Assembly (NCBI GenBank): GCA_964475985.1 | Contig: CAYYYP010000066.1 | Coordinates: forward strand, 1-12,840 | Source: CAYYYP01 sp964475985 | GTDB lineage: Bacteria; Bdellovibrionota; UBA1018; CAYHWW01 | Reading direction: 5' to 3' | DNA length: 12,840 bases | Part shown: positions 1 through 6,037 of the stretch, piece after piece | Layout: every line of letters begins with the position of its first letter | Numbering within the stretch: position 1 is the stretch's first letter | Notes under the pieces: model-generated | Databases searched by the model: none | The model's input: the letters and a program-made list of their open reading frames with translations, nothing else | What the model was told of the DNA's origin: nothing | Program-made: the position numbers and the translations under genes

Positions 1-665
1 TGGGGCAGCCCAATGCCATTGGTCGAAGAATTTTTGGCCCCGGTGGTGAAGTCATATGGACTCTTCCCAACGGAACTTACTATTTTTACGCGGTGGGGTT
101 CGAACAATCCTTAGGGCCCGCAAGTACTAATCCTAGGCTTCATTGTGGTGTAGCGGCCGGCGACAATGCGGGCGCCGTATCCCTGAACGGGGCCGGCCGT
201 AATATTGAAATGGCCCTAGAGAGTTCCGCCGTCACTACCGGGGCATGCGCTAATCCTCCATTTAACCCAGGGCCTACGTCGGTTTCTATTGCAGTAACGG
301 CGCCCGGGGCGCTGACACTAAAATTTGCTATTTTTTTCGGTGATGACTTTGATGGTCGCGGAGAAAGTGAGCCCCGTCATACACCAATGGCCACTCCTTG
401 TATTAGTAGTATCAGCGCGATAAATCTGCTGGCCACAGGCCTTCCGAGCGCCTTACCCTACGGCGCAGGCGGTGTGCCCGATCGCCCCATAAAATTTGAA
501 GTTTTAACCTTTACGGACTCCATCTGTGCGGTCCCGTATCATCGCTACACTTTCCCGTTTGGCATCGGGTCCGCCGACGGCGTACTGGGCCGATCGGTTT
601 TCCGAGACGGAGTTGAAGCTCCGGACCTTGCGGTTTATGCACCGGGGACTTTAAATTTAGATTGA
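1..665 (+). CDS. exported-looking beta-rich hypothetical protein, 3' part (partial)
   Basis: The reading frame is already open at the left edge (first full codon at base 3) and stops with TGA at 663-665, so about 220 C-terminal residues are visible and the start is missing. I do not recognise the gene. The visible part is rich in Gly, Pro, Ala, Thr and Phe, has no obvious transmembrane helix, and looks like beta-sandwich material. Near the start is a WTLPNGTYYFYAVGFE stretch, which resembles the closing strand of prealbumin-like or carboxypeptidase-regulatory-like repeats, followed by Cys-containing strands (HCGV, ACAN, PCIS, ICAV) that could form disulfides. This suggests a secreted or surface protein, but the signal peptide would lie outside the window. 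A GTG at 93 could serve as a start, but the frame is open upstream with the same style of sequence, so it is not needed. The gene ends 53 bp before the FecR-domain gene on the same strand and may share its transcript. Confidence 0.75.
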   Translation, partial: GQPNAIGRRIFGPGGEVIWTLPNGTYYFYAVGFEQSLGPASTNPRLHCGVAAGDNAGAVSLNGAGRNIEMALESSAVTTGACANPPFNPGPTSVSIAVTAPGALTLKFAIFFGDDFDGRGESEPRHTPMATPCISSISAINLLATGLPSALPYGAGGVPDRPIKFEVLTFTDSICAVPYHRYTFPFGIGSADGVLGRSVFRDGVEAPDLAVYAPGTLNLD

Positions 666-670
666 TCAGG

Positions 671-675
671 GGAGG
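671..675 (+). promoter_or_regulatory. strong Shine-Dalgarno GGAGG in front of a short leader ORF
   Basis: GGAGG at 671-675, within AGGGGAGG at 668-675, is the only strong ribosome-binding site between the partial gene and the FecR-domain gene. It lies 43 bp from the FecR-gene ATG, too far to serve it directly. It lies 8 bp from a TTG at 684 that opens a 12-codon ORF. An ATG at 677 is only 1 bp away and opens a 9-codon ORF ending at 706, which is a poorer fit. Confidence 0.5.
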
Positions 676-683
676 AATGATTC

Positions 684-722
684 TTGAGAAAAACTTATGG
701 AAGTAAAAATGTAAAATTATGA
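684..722 (+). CDS. candidate 12-residue leader peptide, coupled to the FecR-domain gene
   Basis: A TTG at 684-686 begins a 12-codon frame ending with TGA at 720-722. The predicted peptide is MRKTYGSKNVKL. It has a well-spaced GGAGG (671-675), and its stop overlaps the ATG of the next gene as ATGA (719-722), the usual arrangement for translational coupling. The downstream gene has no good ribosome-binding site of its own, only a weak GGAAG at 699-703 that is too far away. The reading is therefore that ribosomes finishing this peptide restart on the FecR-domain gene. There is no run of a single amino-acid codon and no obvious terminator hairpin, so classical attenuation is not indicated. This is inference from arrangement alone, and the peptide itself may have no function. 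Confidence 0.35.
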   Translation: MRKTYGSKNVKL

Positions 723-2200
723 AATTTATAAATTATAATAGTTTTATAGTTCTTCCTGTTTGGAGCCTGGCCCTATCGCTGATCTGCCACCAAAGTTTTG
801 GGGCAGGTACCGTGGTGGGAAATCTAGTGCAAATAATGGGGGTGGTGGAAACTCAGAACCAAGGGGCTTCACGGTTTATAGTACTCAATGAGAATGGAAA
901 CGTATTTGAGGGTGATGTTTTGCGGACTGGGTCAAACGCAAAGGCAAAGATCTTATTCAAGGATGGCACCGAACTTCATTTGCAGGAAAAAACTTCAATT
1001 AAGGTTGATGAATACGTGCGAGGGGAACCTAGCCTGATCTCAGTTTTTGTTGGCAGCCTGCGGGCCAAAATTTCTAAGTCCATAAACGGTGATCTTAAGG
1101 CCGTAATTCGCACAAAATCCACCGCCATGGGTGTGAGGGGAACGGATTTCCAAGTCATGGTGCCACCGGGCGGAGGTTCAAGTTCGCTTCTGACCTATGA
1201 AGGAAAAGTGGAAATGGCAAAGCTGAGTTCAGGTGAAGTAGGGCGGAATCTTTCCCAAACTTTTCGTGAAAATCAATTCGCCGCCAAAACCGTAATGGTG
1301 AATCCCGGCGAAGTTGCGCTGGTCACCAAGGATCAAAGTTTGCCTTCTATGCCCGTAAGGTTATCGCCTTTGCAATTTGAAATTCTTGAACGCACAACGG
1401 CCGTTCCCAGGGATCTAGCTGAACAAAAATCGATCGCCCAAAGTGTTTCAGCTTTGACGACGGCCAATACGAATACGGCTCCGATGCCCGTTGGGGTTTC
1501 GGCGATGGCCTTAGCTCCCAGCGCAAAGGATGTTTTTTCAAAGGAAGCCTTCTTAAATTCAGCGCAGGAAAACGAAGTGAAAACAGCACTTGATCAAGAA
1601 GCTAAATCCCAGGCTGCGCGCCCGGATGCTCAGGGTGTATCTTCAAATGTGCAGGCAGCTCCTCCGGCGGGCGGAGCAATCGATGTGCGTACGGGAGCGT
1701 ATTTGCCACCACCACCGGGGAGTCAATTTGACCCGCTAACTAAAACGTTTACGGTTCCCGTTACCGCAGCCGTAGCTTTAGCCTCCGTTTCGGCGCCGGG
1801 CGTTGCCGGCGGCGGTTCGCGAGTGGCTCCTCCCCAGATTCCACCGGGGCAAATAGTTTTTCCAAGCAGTATGAACGCACCTGCCCAAAGGCTCGGCGAA
1901 TCCGTTGCTACGGCCATGGATCGAGCGCAGACCACCTACGGTGGCACGGAAGGAAGAATGTTTACAGCAGGCGAGCGTCAACAAAATGTTGCTCAGGCGC
2001 AGACAAATACTGGCCAACGCGGTGAAGGGAATCGGCCAGGAAACGTTCCATATTTTAATGCTGGGGCGCCGCTGTTTCCGCAACGTGATAGTATTTATTG
2101 CCCTCCTTACTGTGACCCTCGTTATATCCCTGGTACCTACCAAGCATTGCCCGAACGAAATCCTCACTCAACCGTCACATTTCGGGTGCGGGGAATTTGA
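719..2200 (+). CDS. FecR-domain secreted protein
   Basis: The 493-residue protein starts with a signal peptide (hydrophobic core about residues 9-24, likely cleavage near SFG/AG at 28-29). A stop codon at 704-706 leaves ATG 719 as the only reasonable start. Residues about 63-165 match the FecR domain: GDVLRTG near 65-71, a KDGTELHL strand near 81-88, the hallmark GVRGTDF at 138-144, and the closing LTYEGKVE near 158-165. Unlike FecR proper there is no N-terminal anti-sigma segment, no transmembrane helix after the signal peptide and no sigma-factor gene beside it, so this is probably a periplasmic or surface FecR-fold binding protein and not an iron-signalling regulator. Residues about 230-430 are Ala/Pro/Gln-rich and probably disordered. 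The C-terminus carries a CPPYC pair. The stop overlaps the ATG of the TPR/barrel gene by one base (TGATG), which indicates an operon and probably a shared job in the envelope. Confidence 0.88.
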   Translation: MKFINYNSFIVLPVWSLALSLICHQSFGAGTVVGNLVQIMGVVETQNQGASRFIVLNENGNVFEGDVLRTGSNAKAKILFKDGTELHLQEKTSIKVDEYVRGEPSLISVFVGSLRAKISKSINGDLKAVIRTKSTAMGVRGTDFQVMVPPGGGSSSLLTYEGKVEMAKLSSGEVGRNLSQTFRENQFAAKTVMVNPGEVALVTKDQSLPSMPVRLSPLQFEILERTTAVPRDLAEQKSIAQSVSALTTANTNTAPMPVGVSAMALAPSAKDVFSKEAFLNSAQENEVKTALDQEAKSQAARPDAQGVSSNVQAAPPAGGAIDVRTGAYLPPPPGSQFDPLTKTFTVPVTAAVALASVSAPGVAGGGSRVAPPQIPPGQIVFPSSMNAPAQRLGESVATAMDRAQTTYGGTEGRMFTAGERQQNVAQAQTNTGQRGEGNRPGNVPYFNAGAPLFPQRDSIYCPPYCDPRYIPGTYQALPERNPHSTVTFRVRGI

Positions 2201-3828
2201 TGAAGCTAAAAGTAATTTATTTGATTTTAGGTTTAGCCATAACCTCGGATTACACTCTAGCCGCAATGACAAAAAATCAAGAGACCCAGTTTTTCCAGGG
2301 GGTGCGCGAAGCGCAACGGGGCCGTTACCTCAAAGCTAGCGGCCTTTTAGAAACTCTTCCGCAAGAGGATGTTAGAGTCTCCTATTTTCTTGGGCTTAGC
2401 CTACATGGTCTTCACCAGAACTCAAAAGCTGAGTTGGCCCTTTTGCGGGCGCAACGTTTGTCAAAAGGAATTGCTGAAAAGATCACGCACCTTGATTTCC
2501 TTACGGGGCAGGTTCTTTATGAACAGAAAAAATTTCTCGCCGCGGTGCCGTTTTTTCTAAACTCCGCAACTCGCGGGCATATGGCGCCACAGTCCCTCTT
2601 TTTTGCAGCGTACAGTTTGCAGGTCGCAGCAAAACTTGATGAAGCAAAAAAAGTTTATGATGAATTACTGAAGCGGTCCGATGCTTCCAAGGAGCTCAGG
2701 CAAGCGGCGCTTTTTCAAAAGGGTGAAATCTTTTATTCCCAGAGGAACCGCGTCTCCATTCGTGATGAAGTGATTCCGACTTTTGAGCTGGCGTTGGCTG
2801 AAGATCCAAATTCCGAATTAGCCCCGCAGATTCGGGAACGGTTTGCGCGGTTGTACGAGGAGTCAAAGGTTCATGATGCGTCAGGTACAGTTTCTACGCG
2901 TAAGCCCCAGCAGTTCTACGTTTTCAGGATTGCCCAGAGTATAAAGTATGACACGAATGTTATGAACGAACCTGACCAGCGTATTTTTAAGGTCAGTAAC
3001 AAGGCGTCGGCTCTTAGTGTGACTTCGCTTTTTGCTAAAGTGGAGGCAAGGCCTTCCATTTCGTCGGCAACTTTAATTCTTTCACCTGAATTTGCATTCG
3101 ACGCGACCTATCATGCTAATCGCGGAAATCTTGAAATCTTTGCCAACGACAACTTAAGTTTTACGCCAGCTCTGCGCACCAGACTTGAGCACGAGTGGGG
3201 CGGGCGCAGCCGAGCGACCGTGCTCCCCGCCGCATTTTTGTTGGACTTAGAACTCGGATACAACACTAGGGATCTGAAATCTGAACATAGCCAATTATTT
3301 TTTTCGAGATCCTTAAACCCCGTGGTGGGCTACCGAATTCTTTTTCCCCAAATTGGAGTGTCGCAGCTTAAGGCAAATATTAAGCTAAATGAGAACGTAA
3401 ACCGTGGTTTAAATTATTTCGCGCCAGGCGTTACGGGGTCGCAAACATTTTTTATTGGAAAGAATTCCCACGCCTTAAATTTAACGATGGGCATGGAGCA
3501 GCAGTGGACCAATCTTAGAGTTTATTCTCAGAAAAATTACCGCCTAGGGGCAGGGTACTCGGTGCCGCCCATTTATTACAACACGAGCGCTGATTTGAAT
3601 ATGCAGTTTACCCTCATTGATACGCTGAATCAGCTTCCCGAGCGCGGTTATGAGAAGGAATATTCTCCATCGCTTACGCTCACGCACTACTTTGTGAATC
3701 ACCAAGGATTGCTTGGCCGTTTGGCCCTCCAGGGGGGCTATAGCTTTACGACTAGGACTTCTAAGGACCGCGAAGCTTACGCGTATTCAAAGCACCTGTT
3801 TAGCGCTGGAGTGATGCTTACGCTATGA
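2200..3828 (+). CDS. TPR-domain outer-membrane beta-barrel protein (Slam/DUF560-like architecture)
   Basis: I chose ATG 2200 (542 residues) over the TTG at 2197 because it overlaps the FecR-gene stop as TGATG, follows a GGTGCGGGG stretch and gives a clean signal peptide (about residues 1-21, ending TLAA). Residues about 25-225 form helical repeats of TPR type: GRYLKASGLL, YFLGLSLHGL, ALLRAQRLS, AAYSLQVAAKLDEAKKVYDE and a later QKGEIFYSQ repeat. From about 237 the sequence changes to alternating polar/hydrophobic strands with many aromatics, opening with a YDTNVM motif and running to the C-terminal strand HLFSAGVMLTL, which looks like an outer-membrane barrel. A periplasmic TPR arm followed by a barrel is the architecture of Slam (surface lipoprotein assembly modifier, DUF560) proteins. 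Overall identity cannot be judged by eye, and generic TPR-barrel secretion proteins are an alternative. The last residue is Leu and not the usual Phe. The 3' end overlaps the convergent mntA-like gene by 11 bp. Confidence 0.85.
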   Translation: MKLKVIYLILGLAITSDYTLAAMTKNQETQFFQGVREAQRGRYLKASGLLETLPQEDVRVSYFLGLSLHGLHQNSKAELALLRAQRLSKGIAEKITHLDFLTGQVLYEQKKFLAAVPFFLNSATRGHMAPQSLFFAAYSLQVAAKLDEAKKVYDELLKRSDASKELRQAALFQKGEIFYSQRNRVSIRDEVIPTFELALAEDPNSELAPQIRERFARLYEESKVHDASGTVSTRKPQQFYVFRIAQSIKYDTNVMNEPDQRIFKVSNKASALSVTSLFAKVEARPSISSATLILSPEFAFDATYHANRGNLEIFANDNLSFTPALRTRLEHEWGGRSRATVLPAAFLLDLELGYNTRDLKSEHSQLFFSRSLNPVVGYRILFPQIGVSQLKANIKLNENVNRGLNYFAPGVTGSQTFFIGKNSHALNLTMGMEQQWTNLRVYSQKNYRLGAGYSVPPIYYNTSADLNMQFTLIDTLNQLPERGYEKEYSPSLTLTHYFVNHQGLLGRLALQGGYSFTTRTSKDREAYAYSKHLFSAGVMLTL

Positions 3829-4129
3829 ACTCAAAGTTGTCCGCATCGACAATTTTTTTAAACTCGTCCGAAAGCTTTTCGTAATTCTGTAAGTCCACTA
3901 GAAAAGTTAAGTCGCTCTGCGCAAAGGATTCAGAAAGTTGATCAATTAGCCTAGGCGCTGAACCTAGGGTTTCCGGTTTAAGAATAATCGCAAGGTCTAG
4001 GTCGGAGTAAGGTCTATGGCTCCCAAAAAACCGGGATCCGAATATTTTAACGGAGCTTCCTTGCGGTAAAATCGATTTCAGGATTTTTTGTACGGTTTTG
4101 AATTCCTCCGGGGAAAGGCCTTTAACCAA
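3818..4129 (-). CDS. mntA: MntA-type minimal nucleotidyltransferase (antitoxin of HepT/MntA pair)
   Basis: This 103-residue protein is the usual size for a minimal nucleotidyltransferase. The catalytic GSX10DXD signature is intact: G31-S32, then D43 and D45 in SDLDLAI. A third acidic residue, D79 (LTFLVDL), sits where the third carboxylate of the fold is expected. Members of this family neutralise a HepT partner by transferring AMP to a tyrosine of that partner. The start is TTG at 4127-4129. An in-frame TGA directly precedes it, no ATG or GTG lies nearby, and a GAGG lies 6 bp upstream (complement of 4136-4139). The gene overlaps the upstream hepT-like gene by 8 bp, as expected for a co-translated toxin-antitoxin pair. 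Its last 11 bp overlap the end of the convergent barrel gene. Biological activity is inferred from the motifs. Confidence 0.9.
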   Translation of the reverse strand: MVKGLSPEEFKTVQKILKSILPQGSSVKIFGSRFFGSHRPYSDLDLAIILKPETLGSAPRLIDQLSESFAQSDLTFLVDLQNYEKLSDEFKKIVDADNFEFIA

Positions 4130-4517
4130 TCAAAACCTCGAGCTTCCTTAAGACTTTTTCGGCTTCTCCAGCGAAGCTTTTTGCAGCTTCGAAAACCTCT
4201 TGAGCCGTACTTTCGTCGTAGGTATGGGAAGTAAGATTTCGAAAGTGCAGAAATTCAAACCACTGCTCGACATTTTCAATGATGCCTTGCTTTCCAGCTT
4301 CCCTAAAAATATTTTTTAAGTTCGCCTCGGAAATTTGATTATTCACGTGAAAATAACGTTTCAGCATTTTCCAGGAAAGTTCAAACGCATTTTTAAACCG
4401 TTGAATCGTTGCATCGCGAACGATGGGCGAGAAGGGCTCCCGAAGAGCGTCGTTTAAGCTTTTTAGCGCACGACTCAAAGGGTCTAGTGAGATTTTATAT
4501 TGGGACCAAGAACCCAT
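4122..4517 (-). CDS. hepT: HepT-like HEPN protein (HI0074 family, nucleotidyltransferase substrate-binding)
   Basis: The 131-residue all-helical protein belongs to the HI0074-like nucleotidyltransferase substrate-binding/HEPN group. It carries the intact RX4HXY motif, R93-NLTS-H98-T-Y100, which is the RNase active site in HEPN toxins; the tyrosine is the AMP acceptor in characterised MntA/HepT pairs. An RFKNAFELSWKMLKRYF helix near 40-56 is typical of this family. ATG 4515-4517 is the first start after an in-frame TAG at 4542-4544. No strong Shine-Dalgarno precedes it. An AT-rich TAGTATAAA-like stretch on the minus strand (about 4526-4534) could be a -10 element giving a very short leader, but no convincing -35 is visible. 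The gene lies 42 bp after the stop of the neighbouring exported-protein gene on the same strand, so read-through transcription is possible. The order is toxin-like gene first, antitoxin-like gene second. Confidence 0.9.
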   Translation of the reverse strand: MGSWSQYKISLDPLSRALKSLNDALREPFSPIVRDATIQRFKNAFELSWKMLKRYFHVNNQISEANLKNIFREAGKQGIIENVEQWFEFLHFRNLTSHTYDESTAQEVFEAAKSFAGEAEKVLRKLEVLIG

Positions 4518-4559
4518 TGATGAATTTATACTACGCTTTTTCTAAGTTTTCGCGCCCAA

Positions 4560-6020
4560 TTAATGATTAGTGCTGGCGGGGCTTCGTTTCACGCTGGAAT
4601 TTTCTGGCGTTTGCGTTTGGGTGGGTACACCGAAGGCCGTCTCGGCCCTGACTTGAGAGTCTTCGGTGCGGAAGCGTTGCACCACGTTAACAAAACGATC
4701 GCTTACGATCTCAAAAATACTTTTTGTGGATTTGCTGTGCCAGATATCGGTGCCGTTATCGCGGGTGTTTCCAAAACCTACGGTGCTCACGTTGCTAAGT
4801 GAATCTTCGCCAGCTGCACCACCCTTGCCTTTTTTTCCAAGCAGAGCCGAAAGGTCGGGCATGACAAAGGCGTCGTTACCCTTGCCGCCGCCGCCACGGT
4901 TAACTGAAGTATAATTTGCGGCTAGCGCATTTTTTGCGGCATTGGGGCCGCCCAATACGCTTGCGATTTTACCTTTATTTGCGCTTATTTCTTTAAAGAG
5001 ATTTTGAAATGCGGGATCCGAAGTGCTTTTGCTCAGAAGATCGGTAATCGATGCTCCATTATTGAACGCACCTATAAGTTGATCGGCGTTCATTCCGAAA
5101 TTTTTTTCAATGCTCGCCAGGGCATTTTTCATATTGCCAAGCGAGTCCTTGCGAATGTTTTGATACTTATCGCCGGACGTTGCCCGGGAAGCACCGGCCA
5201 TAACGTTTGCCATGCTGTTAGGTTGCTCCGTGGTATTTCGGTTGGGCCCAGAATTTGCCAATCGATTAATGCCTAGAGGATTTACGTTTAGAGATTCGCC
5301 TGAATTATTGGGCCCACCCGATGGCGCTCTTCCCGGTTGATTCTGCGGCGAACGACAAGCAATGGTGTCGACATTCGGTACCAACTCACCGATGGTTTGG
5401 TCGTGCTTCTGCATATTCGTATAAAAAATGTCGGCGTTCACTCCCTTTGTGATGGAGAGTCCTGCACCTACAACCATCATGATGCACGCGGCGCTTCGGG
5501 CAGCGGTGCCTCCGCTACCGGAAGCCATGCCTACGACTCCAGAAAGAGTGGATGCAATGGAACCAATTTGATTTATGGTTCTTACGGCATCGAGATACTC
5601 AAGCACATGCTGGTTGTTCTCGGTTTCTCGAACATAACGGTTGGCGTCGCCACCAATGTTCTGGCCCAAAAGCATATCGCCAATTCCAGATAGCGCAGAG
5701 GCGTAAGTGCAGCCCATTTGCGCGGCAGGCCAAATGCAGGCGGCCAAACAGGCTAACGAAGTTGCGCCGTAAGCAATGCTTCCGGCAACGGAGCCCACTA
5801 CGGCATCATGTAAAGTTTTTGTACCGGTGCACGCACCATTTAGGGTGGCGTCACGGCAAGCGGCGGGGATGGTAGAACCTTCCTCCAGGTACGGATCACA
5901 CGATGCTACTAAATTTGGTGGGCGGTCCAGCAATGCTGCGTTTGCAAATGGAGTGGTTGAGGAAACCATAAGGCTACAAATGAGAAGGGCGGACGGAATT
6001 TTTAGAAACTTGGTTTTCAT
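4560..6020 (-). CDS. exported protein with hydrophobic Cys-rich N-half and LLGKKG C-terminal module
   Basis: The gene is not recognised. The 486-residue product has a clear signal peptide (ANA28/A29). The start is supported by a GGAGA about 5 bp upstream (complement of 6025-6029). The mature N-terminal part has Cys at 41, 55, 64, 91, 95, 104, 179 and 222. It also has two Gly/Ala/Ser-rich hydrophobic stretches (about 72-115 and 150-192) that could be glycine-zipper-type membrane or packing helices. Residues about 225-285 are Asn/Pro/Gly-rich linker. A helical segment with GMNADQLIGAF follows, then a Gly-rich patch. The C-terminal module has LLGKKG at 393-398, DIW at 425-427 and IFEIVSDRF at 435-443. 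The same LLGKKG and Phe-Glu motifs occur at the same spacing in the adjacent upstream gene, so the two proteins look like partners or distant paralogues. The gap between them is 17 bp, so they are almost certainly one operon. The cellular role is unknown; periplasmic or envelope location is inferred from the signal peptide. Confidence 0.85.
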   Translation of the reverse strand: MKTKFLKIPSALLICSLMVSSTTPFANAALLDRPPNLVASCDPYLEEGSTIPAACRDATLNGACTGTKTLHDAVVGSVAGSIAYGATSLACLAACIWPAAQMGCTYASALSGIGDMLLGQNIGGDANRYVRETENNQHVLEYLDAVRTINQIGSIASTLSGVVGMASGSGGTAARSAACIMMVVGAGLSITKGVNADIFYTNMQKHDQTIGELVPNVDTIACRSPQNQPGRAPSGGPNNSGESLNVNPLGINRLANSGPNRNTTEQPNSMANVMAGASRATSGDKYQNIRKDSLGNMKNALASIEKNFGMNADQLIGAFNNGASITDLLSKSTSDPAFQNLFKEISANKGKIASVLGGPNAAKNALAANYTSVNRGGGGKGNDAFVMPDLSALLGKKGKGGAAGEDSLSNVSTVGFGNTRDNGTDIWHSKSTKSIFEIVSDRFVNVVQRFRTEDSQVRAETAFGVPTQTQTPENSSVKRSPASTNH

Positions 6021-6037
6021 TGATTCTCCAGTCAGGA

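Noticed and set aside
329..338. Short T-tract in the partial gene as a phase-variation tract.
   Set aside because: A run of seven T is too short and too common in this sequence to suggest slippage control, and the frame is intact.
1905..2339. 144-codon ORF in another frame across the FecR/barrel junction.
   Set aside because: It overlaps two well-supported genes, has no recognisable domain, and its translation changes character where the host genes change.
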